Part shown: piece by piece, positions 7,941 to 16,449 of the stretch
How positions within the stretch are numbered: position 1 is the first letter of the stretch
Layout of the letters: every line of letters starts with the position of its first letter
Assembly (NCBI GenBank): GCA_963848205.1
Contig: CAWKCV010000001.1
Location: 124,001 to 188,000 of the forward strand
Origin: BOG-908 sp963848205
Lineage (GTDB): Bacteria; Pseudomonadota; Alphaproteobacteria; Acetobacterales; Acetobacteraceae
DNA: 64,000 nt
Direction of reading: 5' to 3'
Notes under the pieces: generated by a model
Seen by the model: only the letters and a program-made list of their open reading frames with translations
Told to the model about the DNA's origin: nothing
Database searches by the model: none
Program-made: the position numbers and the translations under genes

Positions 7941-9224
7941 ATGCGCCTATCCCCGATCATCGTCGCCCTCTTCCTGGCCACCAGCGCCCACGCGCAAGTC
8001 TCGCCCGCGCGTCTGCAGGCGACCGACACGAAACTCGTCTCCTTCGGCACACGCAGCACGTTCTCCGAAGCATCTCCGCCCGGGCGCGGCGTATTCGCCG
8101 CACGCGACTGGATCGCCGACCAGTTCCGCACCATCGCCGCCACCACTGGCGGCCGCATGACCGTCGCACTCGACGAATACACGCAGAAAGCCGACGGCAA
8201 GCGCGTGCCGCGCGACGTGAAAATCTCCAGCGTGATCGCCACCCTGCACGGCGACGAAGCGGGCGGCCGCACTTACGTGATGTCGAGCCACTACAACTCA
8301 CGTAATTCGGACAACAACGATGGCAGTGCCGACGCGCCAGGTGCGGATGATAATGGTTCCGGCACGGCCGCCGTGCTGGAAGCCGCACGCGTTCTGGCGC
8401 CAACGCACCCGCATGCGACGATCGTTTTCGCAACTTACGATGCGGAGGAGCAGGGCCTGTTCGGCTCCAACCACCATGCGCAAACGCTGAAGGCAGCAGG
8501 CGCCGATGTGCAGGGCGATCTGAACAACGACATCGTCGGCGCCTCCGTCGGCGACCGCGGCCAGAAAAACGCCGGCACCGTGCGGATCTTTTCCGAAGCG
8601 CTCGCTTCGGGTGCCGATCCGGAGCGCGTGAACGTGCTCGGCAACGAAAACGACTCGCCCTCGCGTGAACTCGCCCGTTTCGCGCGCGAGGTCGGCGATC
8701 GCGACGTGCCAGGCCTGCACGGTGCCCTTATCAACCGGGCCGATCGCTTCCTGCGCGGCGGCGACCATGAATCGTTCAACAAGGCCGGCTTCCCGGCCAT
8801 TCGTTTCGTCGAACCCGTCGAGACATTCGACCACCAGCACCAGAACGTGCGTGTGGAGCACGGCGTGCAATATGGCGACCTGCAACGCTACATGGATTTC
8901 GACTATCTGGCGCAAGTCACCCGCTACAACGTGGCCGTGTTGTCGGCGCTCGCAAACGGCCCCGCGTCCCCCGGCCACGCAATCATCGACGTGCACGACC
9001 TCACCAACGAGACGACGCTGCGCTGGTCCGCCGTGCCCCGCGCGGTCTCCTACGATGTGGTGCGGCGCCGCACCACCGATCCGCTCTGGACCGAGACCAC
9101 CCATGTCGGCAACACAACGAGCGCCACGCTGCCCTTCTCCAAGGACGATTGGCTGTTCGGCGTGCGTGCCATCGACGCCGATGGCCGCGCCAGCGTTGTC
9201 GCCTACCCGGCTCCAAAGCGCTAA
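7941..9224 (+). CDS. Secreted M28-family metallopeptidase
   Basis: M28 peptidases are di-zinc aminopeptidases. The 427-residue protein begins with a signal peptide (MRLSPIIVALFLATSAHA). The metal-site pattern can be followed: His in MSSHYNSRNSD, Asp in GADDNGSGTAAV, the Glu pair in YDAEEQGLFGS, Asp in LNNDIVGA and a late His in GGDHESFNKAG. The last ~90 residues look like a fibronectin-III-type domain (TLRWSAVPRAVSYDVV). The ATG at 7941 is preceded by GGAG at a 6-bp distance; an in-frame TTG at 7929 would add four residues and break the signal peptide context. Substrate is unknown; periplasmic or extracellular action is inferred from the signal peptide. Confidence 0.88.
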   Translation: MRLSPIIVALFLATSAHAQVSPARLQATDTKLVSFGTRSTFSEASPPGRGVFAARDWIADQFRTIAATTGGRMTVALDEYTQKADGKRVPRDVKISSVIATLHGDEAGGRTYVMSSHYNSRNSDNNDGSADAPGADDNGSGTAAVLEAARVLAPTHPHATIVFATYDAEEQGLFGSNHHAQTLKAAGADVQGDLNNDIVGASVGDRGQKNAGTVRIFSEALASGADPERVNVLGNENDSPSRELARFAREVGDRDVPGLHGALINRADRFLRGGDHESFNKAGFPAIRFVEPVETFDHQHQNVRVEHGVQYGDLQRYMDFDYLAQVTRYNVAVLSALANGPASPGHAIIDVHDLTNETTLRWSAVPRAVSYDVVRRRTTDPLWTETTHVGNTTSATLPFSKDDWLFGVRAIDADGRASVVAYPAPKR

Positions 9225-9325
9225 ACGGGTTGGCAACCTTGCGTTCGCGCAACACTTGCCAAGGTCAATCGCCGAGTTGATCACATTTTCGTTGAAACTT
9301 AACTTTTTTCGCGCACACTCCTTTC

Positions 9326-9529
9326 ATGAGCGCAATCCAAACCAGAGCAATGGTCGACCGCATCGTCATCATCCACGATACCGCCGATCAGACGATCATC
9401 TCGGAACTCGACATCGAGCAGGCAGGTCTGCTGCTCGAACAATTACAGGACTCTATCGCCTCTGTGCTGGACGCCCTCCGGCATCGAGCTGCCGCGGAAT
9501 TTGCCGGTATGGCCGGCTTGCCGGTTTAG
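9326..9529 (+). CDS. Small hypothetical protein (67 aa)
   Basis: This is a 67-residue acidic, Leu/Ile-rich protein with no recognised domain. It is predicted to be mostly helical (residues about 28-55) and has no membrane segment. The upstream 60 bp are unusually AT-rich for this genome and contain a possible promoter (TTGATC at 9277, TTAACT at 9299). A small UUCG-capped hairpin (9239-9252) separates it from the peptidase gene. No clear ribosome-binding site precedes the ATG. Its stop overlaps the stop of the converging thioesterase gene at 9526-9529. It is plausible but unproven. Confidence 0.45.
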   Translation: MSAIQTRAMVDRIVIIHDTADQTIISELDIEQAGLLLEQLQDSIASVLDALRHRAAAEFAGMAGLPV

Positions 9530-9960
9530 CTGGCCAGTAAATACGGTTCCATTCCGGCCCTGACCTCGTCAGGGATCGGCGCGGCACGGCGCGTCTGCCG
9601 GCCGATGACGACCAGCGTCGTCACCGCCGTCGCTGCACACCTGTCGCCACAAAACAACCCGTTGCCGATCGCAAACGAGCTGCGCCCCAGGCGTAACAGA
9701 CGCGAGCCAATGTCCACCTCGGCCGGCCAGTGCAGCTCGGCGCGGTAGTCGAGCTCGATACGGCGCATCACCACCAGCACATCGTCCGGCATATGCTGGA
9801 TGACGCCGCTGCGCGTGAAGTTCACTCGGCCGCTTTCGAACAAGGCGGCGAAAGCCACGTTGTTGACGTGGCCAATCATGTCAGTGTCGCTAAACCGCAG
9901 CTTCTCCTGATACCAGTATTGGAACGTCTCGCGCTGCGTCAGGTCGGGCTCACCGCTCAT
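9526..9960 (-). CDS. Acyl-CoA thioesterase of the 4HBT/YbgC type
   Basis: This 144-residue hotdog-fold protein hydrolyses acyl-CoA or 4-hydroxybenzoyl-CoA-like thioesters. The segment LRFSDTDMIGHVNNVAF holds the characteristic Asp (DTD) and HVNN motif of 4HBT enzymes. It is the last gene of a tight operon: its ATG overlaps the TGA of the aminopeptidase gene by 4 bp (ATGA). Substrate specificity cannot be read from the sequence. Confidence 0.9.
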   Translation of the reverse strand: MSGEPDLTQRETFQYWYQEKLRFSDTDMIGHVNNVAFAALFESGRVNFTRSGVIQHMPDDVLVVMRRIELDYRAELHWPAEVDIGSRLLRLGRSSFAIGNGLFCGDRCAATAVTTLVVIGRQTRRAAPIPDEVRAGMEPYLLAS

Positions 9961-11729
9961 GGCGTGTGTTCCAGCGGCGCGCAGGCATCCGCCAGCCAAT
10001 CGCGCACGGCTTGCGGAACAAGCGGGCTGACGAGCGTGTGCACGCGCGCATGATACGCATCCAGCCAAGCGCGTTCGGTGGCGGTGAGCAGATCGGGCTG
10101 GATCATCACGCGATCGAACGGCACCCAGGTGAGCGTCTCGAATGCAAAGAAGCGTTTTGTTCCGCTGACGGAAGCCGGCTGCACGAGCACCAGATTTTCC
10201 AGTCGAATACCAAACTCGCCTGGTGCATAAAAGCCCGGCTCGTTGGAAAGGATCATGCCCTCCTCCAACGGCGCCGCACGCAGATACGGAGAGATTGAAG
10301 CAGGGCCTTCATGAACCGAAAGATAGCTGCCGACGCCATGCCCGGTCCCGTGATCGAAGTCCAGTCCCGCTTGCCATAACGAGGCACGTGCAAATGAATC
10401 CAGGCGAACGCCCGCCACGCCCTCCGGGAAAACCAAAGTGGCAATCGCGATATGCCCTTTCAGCACACGCGTATATCGATCGCGCAACTCCGCACTTGGC
10501 AGACCGGGACCAGTCCAAACCGTACGCGTCACGTCCGTCGTGCCGTCGAGATATTGTGCGCCGCTGTCGATGAGATAGAGCTCGTCTGGCAGGATCGCCC
10601 GATCGGTCTGCAGGCTCACACGATAATGCATGATCGCGCCGTGCTCGCCGGCAGCCGAAATCGCCGGAAAGCTCTCGCCGCGGAACAGCTCACCTTCCTG
10701 CCGGTAACGCAGCAATTGCGCCGCGCCCGACAATTCGGTTTCGTGTCCTGCCGCATCGCGCACCCAATGCAGGAACCGGCACACCGCCACCGCATCGCGC
10801 AACTGCGCGGCACGTGCACCTTCCTGCTCCACCGTGTTCTTGCGCGCTTTCGGCACCAGGCAAGGATCCTGTCCGGCATTTACGATCGCTCCCGCCGCAC
10901 GCAGCTTCTCCGCCAGCCAGGCCGGCGCACCTGCATTGTCCACACGCACGTTCTTGCCAGATAATGCAGCCAGCGCCGGTGCCAGCGCCTCACGCGGCGC
11001 GCACGCGACCTGGTTGCCCAGTCCATCGCGCACATCCTGCGGCAGTTTTTGCGGATGCATGAACAGCTCCACGCCCGCATCTGCGTGCAGGATGGCAAAA
11101 CCGAGCGCCACCGGAACGAAATCGATGTCGTCCCCCCGCAAATTCAACAGCCAGCAGATCGAAGCCGGATCGCTCAATACAGCAGCATCCTGCCTCTCCT
11201 CCCGCAATCTTGCTGCAACACGCAGACGCTTTTCCGAGCTGGTCTCGCCGGCAAAGAGGCCATTGTGCGACCGCGCTTCGCCCAACGGTGGCGTCGGTCG
11301 GTCCTGCCAGGCAACATCGACGGGATTGGCCGATGCCGGCACCAGCGTGAGGCCCGCATCGCGAAATTGCCGAAGCTGGTCCTCACTCATCAACCATGGA
11401 TCGTAGCCGATCCGCGCGTCCGACGGCACATGCGCGGCGAGATACTTTGCTGGCGGCTGCTCGCCACTATGCAAACGCTCCCAAATCGCCGCATCGGTTT
11501 GCGTAGCCAATTGCAACACGTAGCGGCCGTCGCTCCAGACAAAAGCGCGGTCCATCAGCACCGCCGCCATGCCCGCGCTGCCCTCGAAACCGGTGAGCCA
11601 AGCCAGCCGCTCCGCATTCGCGGGCACATACTCACCCAGATGTTCGTCAGCCCGGGGCACGAGAAAACCCGCAAGACCCTGGCGCGCCATCTCCGCACGC
11701 ACCCCGGCCACCCGCTCGGCAGCGTTCAT
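9957..11729 (-). CDS. pepP: Xaa-Pro aminopeptidase (M24B)
   Basis: Aminopeptidase P removes the N-terminal residue when proline is second. The protein (590 residues) has the two creatinase N-terminal domains and a C-terminal M24 metallopeptidase domain. Dinuclear metal ligands are visible: Asp residues in DSGAQYLDGTTDVTRTVW, His in GHGVGSYLSVHEGP, Glu in SNEPGFY and Glu in RLENLVLV. The length fits the long form (about 600 residues) related to eukaryotic cytosolic APP1 rather than the 440-residue E. coli form. Start and stop overlap the neighbouring genes by 4 bp each, which suggests translational coupling. Confidence 0.93.
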   Translation of the reverse strand: MNAAERVAGVRAEMARQGLAGFLVPRADEHLGEYVPANAERLAWLTGFEGSAGMAAVLMDRAFVWSDGRYVLQLATQTDAAIWERLHSGEQPPAKYLAAHVPSDARIGYDPWLMSEDQLRQFRDAGLTLVPASANPVDVAWQDRPTPPLGEARSHNGLFAGETSSEKRLRVAARLREERQDAAVLSDPASICWLLNLRGDDIDFVPVALGFAILHADAGVELFMHPQKLPQDVRDGLGNQVACAPREALAPALAALSGKNVRVDNAGAPAWLAEKLRAAGAIVNAGQDPCLVPKARKNTVEQEGARAAQLRDAVAVCRFLHWVRDAAGHETELSGAAQLLRYRQEGELFRGESFPAISAAGEHGAIMHYRVSLQTDRAILPDELYLIDSGAQYLDGTTDVTRTVWTGPGLPSAELRDRYTRVLKGHIAIATLVFPEGVAGVRLDSFARASLWQAGLDFDHGTGHGVGSYLSVHEGPASISPYLRAAPLEEGMILSNEPGFYAPGEFGIRLENLVLVQPASVSGTKRFFAFETLTWVPFDRVMIQPDLLTATERAWLDAYHARVHTLVSPLVPQAVRDWLADACAPLEHTP

Positions 11730-12598
11730 GATCGCAACACCATCGTGGCCCAAACTCCCTCGTGCAAAACACGCTCCAGCCGCAATCCCTGCCGGCGATG
11801 CGCGGCCAGCACCATCGGTATTTGTGTCGTCAGCAGCCCGGCCAGGATCACCGTGCCGCCGGGTGCGAGATGCTGTGCCAGCGATCTCGCCATCTGGCAA
11901 AGCGGGCGCGCCAATATGTTGGCAAAAACCAGGTCGAACGTCCGCGCGCCGGTGCCTTGCCAGCCATGCCCCAGCCGCGCCTCGATCAGTGGGCCGAGCC
12001 GGTTCAGCACTGCATTCTGCCGCGTCGTGCGCACCGACCAGGGGTCGTTATCGACCGCCAGCACGCGGCGGTTCAGCAATCTCGCTGCCGCCATCGCGAG
12101 AATTCCGGAGCCGCAGCCGATATCCACAATCCGGGCCGGACGGCGATGCGCCACCGTCTCCAACGCACGAAGACAGCCGCGCGTGCTGCCGTGCTCGCCG
12201 GAACCGAACGCCAGCCCGGCATCAACCGTCAGCGTCCTGCGGCCGGCGCGCGGCGCGTCCGTCACATGCGTGCCACGAATGGCGAATCGTTTGCCGATCG
12301 CCTGTTCGGGAAATGCGGAATAGACCCGCGCCAGCCAGCCATCCGCTTCCGTCGGTGCGCGCTGCAGCATCGCCTCGATGCCGCAGACCAGCGCCGCGAC
12401 CGACAACCCGTCGCGCAACGCCTCGTCGCCGGCGCCCACATTCTTCACACCCTCGACACGCCAGATACGTGCCTGCTCGTCCTGGACGAACATGCCGACC
12501 GCCGAGCATGCCAGCGACAGCGCGCTTTCATACGCCGGCACCGCACTCTCGGGCACGATCACGAACACCGTTTCCAACAAGCCGGTATGCCGCCTCAT
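11726..12598 (-). CDS. prmA: Ribosomal protein L11 methyltransferase
   Basis: PrmA trimethylates residues of ribosomal protein L11. The 290-residue protein has an N-terminal substrate-recognition region and a C-terminal Rossmann methyltransferase with GLAFGSGEHGSTRGCL, the SAM-binding motif VDIGCGSGILAMAA, and the active-site segment LVFANILARPL. All are standard for PrmA. It overlaps uvrD upstream and pepP downstream by 4 bp each (ATGA). Confidence 0.93.
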   Translation of the reverse strand: MRRHTGLLETVFVIVPESAVPAYESALSLACSAVGMFVQDEQARIWRVEGVKNVGAGDEALRDGLSVAALVCGIEAMLQRAPTEADGWLARVYSAFPEQAIGKRFAIRGTHVTDAPRAGRRTLTVDAGLAFGSGEHGSTRGCLRALETVAHRRPARIVDIGCGSGILAMAAARLLNRRVLAVDNDPWSVRTTRQNAVLNRLGPLIEARLGHGWQGTGARTFDLVFANILARPLCQMARSLAQHLAPGGTVILAGLLTTQIPMVLAAHRRQGLRLERVLHEGVWATMVLRS

Positions 12599-14769
12599 GC
12601 TTTTTCCACGAAACGATCCATCACCCGCTTCTGCCCCGCTTTTTCGAACACGATATCGAGCTTGTCATCGTCGCTGGCGGTCACTTCGCCGTAGCCGAAT
12701 TTCTCGTGGAACACACGCTGTCCCACGCCGATCTTGTCGGTGCGTGCCGGCCGGCCGGACTGCTCCCACGGCTCCGCGCGGCGCGCGACCAGCGGCCCGT
12801 TGTTGAACACGCTCGGTGCCAGCGCACGTGCGTCGCGGGCCAACGCTGCCGAACCGGCACGCTCCACATGTGCATCCGGCAACTCATCGACGAACCGGCT
12901 CGGGATGGAGCTTTGCCAATTCGCGTAGATACGCCGGTTGGCGGCGTAGCTGACAACAGCGCGCTTGCGCGCGCGCGTCAGCCCCACGTAAGCGAGCCTC
13001 CGCTCCTCCTCCAGCCCCTTGTTGCCGCTTTCATCCATCGTGCGCTGACTGGGAAACATGCCTTCCTCCCAACCAGGCAAAAACACGTTGTCGAACTCCA
13101 GACCCTTGGCCGCGTGCAGTGTCATCAGGCTGATCCGGTCGGCCTCGGCCTGCTCCTCGTTCTCCATCACCAGCGAAACATGGTCTAGAAAGCCTGAAAG
13201 ATTTTCGAAATCCGCCATTGCGCGCACGAGCTCCTTCAGGTTCTCCAACCGTCCGGGCGCTTCGATGGATTTGTCCTGCCGCCACATTTCGGTATAGCCG
13301 CTCTCGTCCAGCATCGTCGCGATCGTCACCACATGCCCGTCCGTCTCCAGCATCTGCCGCCAACGATCGAAGCCTGCGCCCAACTCGCGCATCGTCTCAC
13401 GCGGGCGGCCGCGCAACGCACCCGATTGTGCCAGCATGAAAGAGGCCACGGCCAACGGCACGTTCTGCGCGCGCGACGCCTCGCGCATCGCCCGCAATGC
13501 CACATCGCCCACGCCACGCCGCGGCAGATTGACGATCCGCTCGAACGCGAGATCGTCGCCGGGCTGACGCAGCACGCGCATATAGGCGATCGCATCGCGT
13601 ATTTCCGCGCGCTCGTAAAATCGCAATCCGCCGACCACGCGATACGGGATCGCCAGCGCGATCATGCGCTCTTCGAACGCGCGCGTCTGAAAACCGGCGC
13701 GCACCAATATCGCCATATCGGCCAGCAAACTTCCCTGCCGCCGCCAGGATTCGACGCGCTCGCCCACCATGCGCGCCTCCTCGTCGGAATCCCAAAGCGA
13801 GACCACGCTCACCTTCTCACCGGCCGCGTCCGCCAGCCCCGAACGCAAGGTCTTGCCGAGCCTGCCTTCATTGTTGGCGATCAGGGCAGCCGCCGCACCC
13901 AGGATCGGCGCCGTGCTGCGATAATTGCGTTCCAGCCGGACGATACGTGCGCCAGGGAAATCATGCTCGAAACGCAGGATGTTCTCCACCTCCGCCCCGC
14001 GCCATGAATAAATCGACTGGTCGTCGTCGCCCACGCAACAGATATTCTTGTGCTGCTGCGCCAACAGCCGCAGCCACATATACTGCACCACGTTGGTGTC
14101 CTGGTATTCGTCGACCAGAACGTAGCGCACCATGCGATGATATTGCGCCAGCACGTCGGCATGCGTGCGCAGTATTTCCGTCGTGTGCAGCAGCAAATCC
14201 CCGAAATCGGTCGCGTTCAGCGCCGCCAAGCGCTGCTGATACTGGCGATATATCTCGCGCATGCGGCCGCCGGCGAACTCGCCGTCCTCCGCCTCGGGCA
14301 CGCGCTCCGGCGTCTGGCCGCGGTCCTTCCAGCGCTGCAGAACGCCCATCACCGCCGGTGGTGCCCAGCGTTTCGGGTCCACCTTCAACGCTTCCATGAT
14401 CTGCTTGAGCAGACGCGTCTGATCGTCGGTATCGAGAATGGAAAAGTTCGACGAAAGGCCGACCAGGTCGGCATGCCGCCGCAACATGCGCGCGCACAGC
14501 GCGTGGAACGTGCCCAGCCACAGCCCTTCGGCGGGGCGCTCCAACAGCGTGCCCACGCGCTCGCGCATTTCGCGCGCCGCCTTGTTGGTGAACGTCACCG
14601 CCAGCACCTGGCCCGGCGCCGCGCGGCCGGTGAGCAGGATGTGGGCGAATCGGGTGGTCAGCACGCGCGTCTTGCCGGTGCCGGCGCCGGCGAGCACCAG
14701 GAGGGGGCCTTCCGTGGTCTCCACCGCCTGGCGTTGTTCGTCGTTAAGTTTTTCTAGGTAGGTGGTCAT
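12595..14769 (-). CDS. uvrD: UvrD/PcrA-type DNA helicase (SF1A)
   Basis: This is a 3'-5' helicase for nucleotide-excision and mismatch repair. The protein (724 residues) shows Walker A AGAGTGKTRVL, motif II DEYQDTN, motif III GDDDQSIYSWRGA, motif IV RNYRS, motif V TLHAAKGLEFDNVF and motif VI YVGLTRAR in order. The C-terminal KFGYGEV domain, typical of PcrA/UvrD and related to the RNA-polymerase-binding tail, is also present. The ATG at 14769 (MTTYLEKLNDEQ) matches the family start; a longer frame reading into the upstream repeat is not credible. It is the first gene of the uvrD-prmA-pepP-thioesterase operon and is divergent from the lipoprotein gene, with a repeat element in the shared gap. 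Confidence 0.95.
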   Translation of the reverse strand: MTTYLEKLNDEQRQAVETTEGPLLVLAGAGTGKTRVLTTRFAHILLTGRAAPGQVLAVTFTNKAAREMRERVGTLLERPAEGLWLGTFHALCARMLRRHADLVGLSSNFSILDTDDQTRLLKQIMEALKVDPKRWAPPAVMGVLQRWKDRGQTPERVPEAEDGEFAGGRMREIYRQYQQRLAALNATDFGDLLLHTTEILRTHADVLAQYHRMVRYVLVDEYQDTNVVQYMWLRLLAQQHKNICCVGDDDQSIYSWRGAEVENILRFEHDFPGARIVRLERNYRSTAPILGAAAALIANNEGRLGKTLRSGLADAAGEKVSVVSLWDSDEEARMVGERVESWRRQGSLLADMAILVRAGFQTRAFEERMIALAIPYRVVGGLRFYERAEIRDAIAYMRVLRQPGDDLAFERIVNLPRRGVGDVALRAMREASRAQNVPLAVASFMLAQSGALRGRPRETMRELGAGFDRWRQMLETDGHVVTIATMLDESGYTEMWRQDKSIEAPGRLENLKELVRAMADFENLSGFLDHVSLVMENEEQAEADRISLMTLHAAKGLEFDNVFLPGWEEGMFPSQRTMDESGNKGLEEERRLAYVGLTRARKRAVVSYAANRRIYANWQSSIPSRFVDELPDAHVERAGSAALARDARALAPSVFNNGPLVARRAEPWEQSGRPARTDKIGVGQRVFHEKFGYGEVTASDDDKLDIVFEKAGQKRVMDRFVEKA

Positions 14770-14782
14770 TGGGTGCGGATAT

Positions 14783-14890
14783 AAGGCAAGCAGTCCTTTT
14801 TTGTAAAAAAGGACCAAAAACTTTTGCTCCGCTTCGCGGGCTTGCGACGAATATTCCCTTCTTTTTTTCAAGAAAGAAGCGCTTGCCTTG
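14783..14890. repeat. Interspersed boundary element, copy 4 (between divergent genes)
   Basis: Left arm 14786-14827 is close to consensus (GTCCTTTTTTG, TAAAAAAGGAC, then CAAAAACTTTTGC). The right arm 14854-14889 has diverged to TTCTTTTTTTC/GAAAGAA. It fills the 125-bp gap between the divergent starts of uvrD and a lipoprotein gene, so here it cannot act as a terminator for a flanking gene. Confidence 0.85.
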
Positions 14891-14894
14891 TCTT

Positions 14895-15425
14895 ATGCGC
14901 CTCTATCTCCTTCTCCCCCTGCTCGTTGCCGGCTGCGGCCACCCTCTTCCCCTCCAGCACTTCGCCAACACCGCCCCGGCTTTCGACGCCATCGCCTTCT
15001 GGACCGGCCATCACCGCTCCTGGGGCGTGCTGGAAAACCGCGCCGGCGCGCCGACCGACACCGTCGTCACCGATTGCGTCGGCACACCCGAGCCGGGCGG
15101 CAGCCTGCACATGGCGCAGACCCTCACGCTCGGCGACGGCACCGTCCAGCATCGCGACTGGCATCTGCGGCGCGTCCCCGGCGACGCGGGTGCGTTCATC
15201 GCGACCGCGAACGACATGGTGGGGCAAGCACACGGCCAGGCATCCGGCCGCGTATTCCATTGGAGCTGGGTGCTGGCGCTATCACCCGGCAACCCGCTGA
15301 AGAACGTGACGATGGATCAGTGGATGTATCTGGAGGAAGGCGGCACGATGCTCAATCACACCACCATCACCAAACTGGGCCTCGTGGTGGCGCAGGTATC
15401 CGAGCAGTTCCAGGCGCAACCCTAG
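14895..15425 (+). CDS. DUF3833-type lipoprotein
   Basis: This 176-residue protein begins with a lipoprotein signal peptide and lipobox (LLLPLLVAGC; Cys14 would be lipidated). The body matches the DUF3833 pattern: FWTGHHRSWGVLENRAG, DGTVQHRDWHL, ATANDMVGQA and MDQWMYLEEGG. The function of the family is unknown. The start lies directly after the repeat element, with no clear ribosome-binding site. It is monocistronic, with the SDR gene converging 27 bp downstream. Confidence 0.8.
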   Translation: MRLYLLLPLLVAGCGHPLPLQHFANTAPAFDAIAFWTGHHRSWGVLENRAGAPTDTVVTDCVGTPEPGGSLHMAQTLTLGDGTVQHRDWHLRRVPGDAGAFIATANDMVGQAHGQASGRVFHWSWVLALSPGNPLKNVTMDQWMYLEEGGTMLNHTTITKLGLVVAQVSEQFQAQP

Positions 15426-15452
15426 CAAAACGTCGAATTTGCCCCAGGAGTT

Positions 15453-16220
15453 TCAGCCCAGCCGCGGCTGCCCGTTGGAGGCGTTCACGCCGCCATCCAC
15501 CGGCAAGTTCACCCCGTTGACGAAGCGCGCATCGTGGCCTGCCAGAAATGCGATGACGTCGGCCACCTCGGCCGGCTCCGCCGCTCTGCCCATCGGAATA
15601 CGATCGGCGAATTTCGCCATCATCTCCTTGTTGCTCGAGAGCGCCGCGGACATGTCGGTGAGCGTCAGGCTGGGCGCCACGGCGTTCACGCGCACGCCCT
15701 GGCCGCCGAACTCCATGGCCAGCGCACGCGTCAGGTTGCTCAACGCACCCTTCGACGCGTTGTAGTAGCTCAATCCCCAGTCGCCACCCAGACCCGATAC
15801 CGACGAGACGTTCACGATATTGCCGCGCCGCTCGAGCAGATGCGGCAATGCGGCGCGGATACAGTGGATCACCCCCTCAACATTGGTCGCCATCACGCCG
15901 CGCCATTCTGCCTCGTCCGTGGTGAGGAACGGGCCGAACGTCGCGGTGCCGGCATTGTTGACGAGAATGTCCAACCCGCCGAAACGCGCGACAGCGGCCG
16001 CCACCAGCGCCTCGCAGGCCGCCCGGTTTGCCACGTCCGTCGGCTGCACGGCCACGCGCGACGCATCGAGCCCCTCGCACGCGGCATGCAGCTTTTCTGC
16101 ACGCCTCCCCGCCAGAACTACGCTTGCCCCATCACGCACAAAACGCGCGACAGTGGCGGCCCCGATCCCCGTGCCGGCCCCGGTGACAATGGCAATCTTT
16201 CCTGACAAATCGGGCAACAT
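15453..16220 (-). CDS. SDR-family NAD(P)-dependent oxidoreductase
   Basis: This is a classical short-chain dehydrogenase of 255 residues. It has the cofactor motif TGAGTGIGAA, the structural NNAG, catalytic Ser in NVSSVSG, Tyr and Lys in YYNASKGAL (YxxxK), and the C-terminal NGVNLPVDGG. An AAGGAG lies 5 bp before the ATG at 16220. Substrate is not predictable. The gene is single and convergent with the lipoprotein gene. Confidence 0.9.
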   Translation of the reverse strand: MLPDLSGKIAIVTGAGTGIGAATVARFVRDGASVVLAGRRAEKLHAACEGLDASRVAVQPTDVANRAACEALVAAAVARFGGLDILVNNAGTATFGPFLTTDEAEWRGVMATNVEGVIHCIRAALPHLLERRGNIVNVSSVSGLGGDWGLSYYNASKGALSNLTRALAMEFGGQGVRVNAVAPSLTLTDMSAALSSNKEMMAKFADRIPMGRAAEPAEVADVIAFLAGHDARFVNGVNLPVDGGVNASNGQPRLG

Positions 16221-16449
16221 TGAGCTCCTTCCTAGGTCTGCTACGAGCCGGTCTGGCTCCTCGCCGGCCGCCCACAAATCGTGCGGAGCGGCTTGCTCCA
16301 CAACCCCTCCAGGCCGACCAGGCGCCAAGCGGGTTGGGTCACGACCTGAGCCGCGGCGCGTGCTCATCGCCTGTTAAGGATTTGGTGCTTACATCGCACG
16401 AGGGATCGTGGGGAGCGGCTTGCTTCGATCTGTCGGGGGGTTACGAGGG

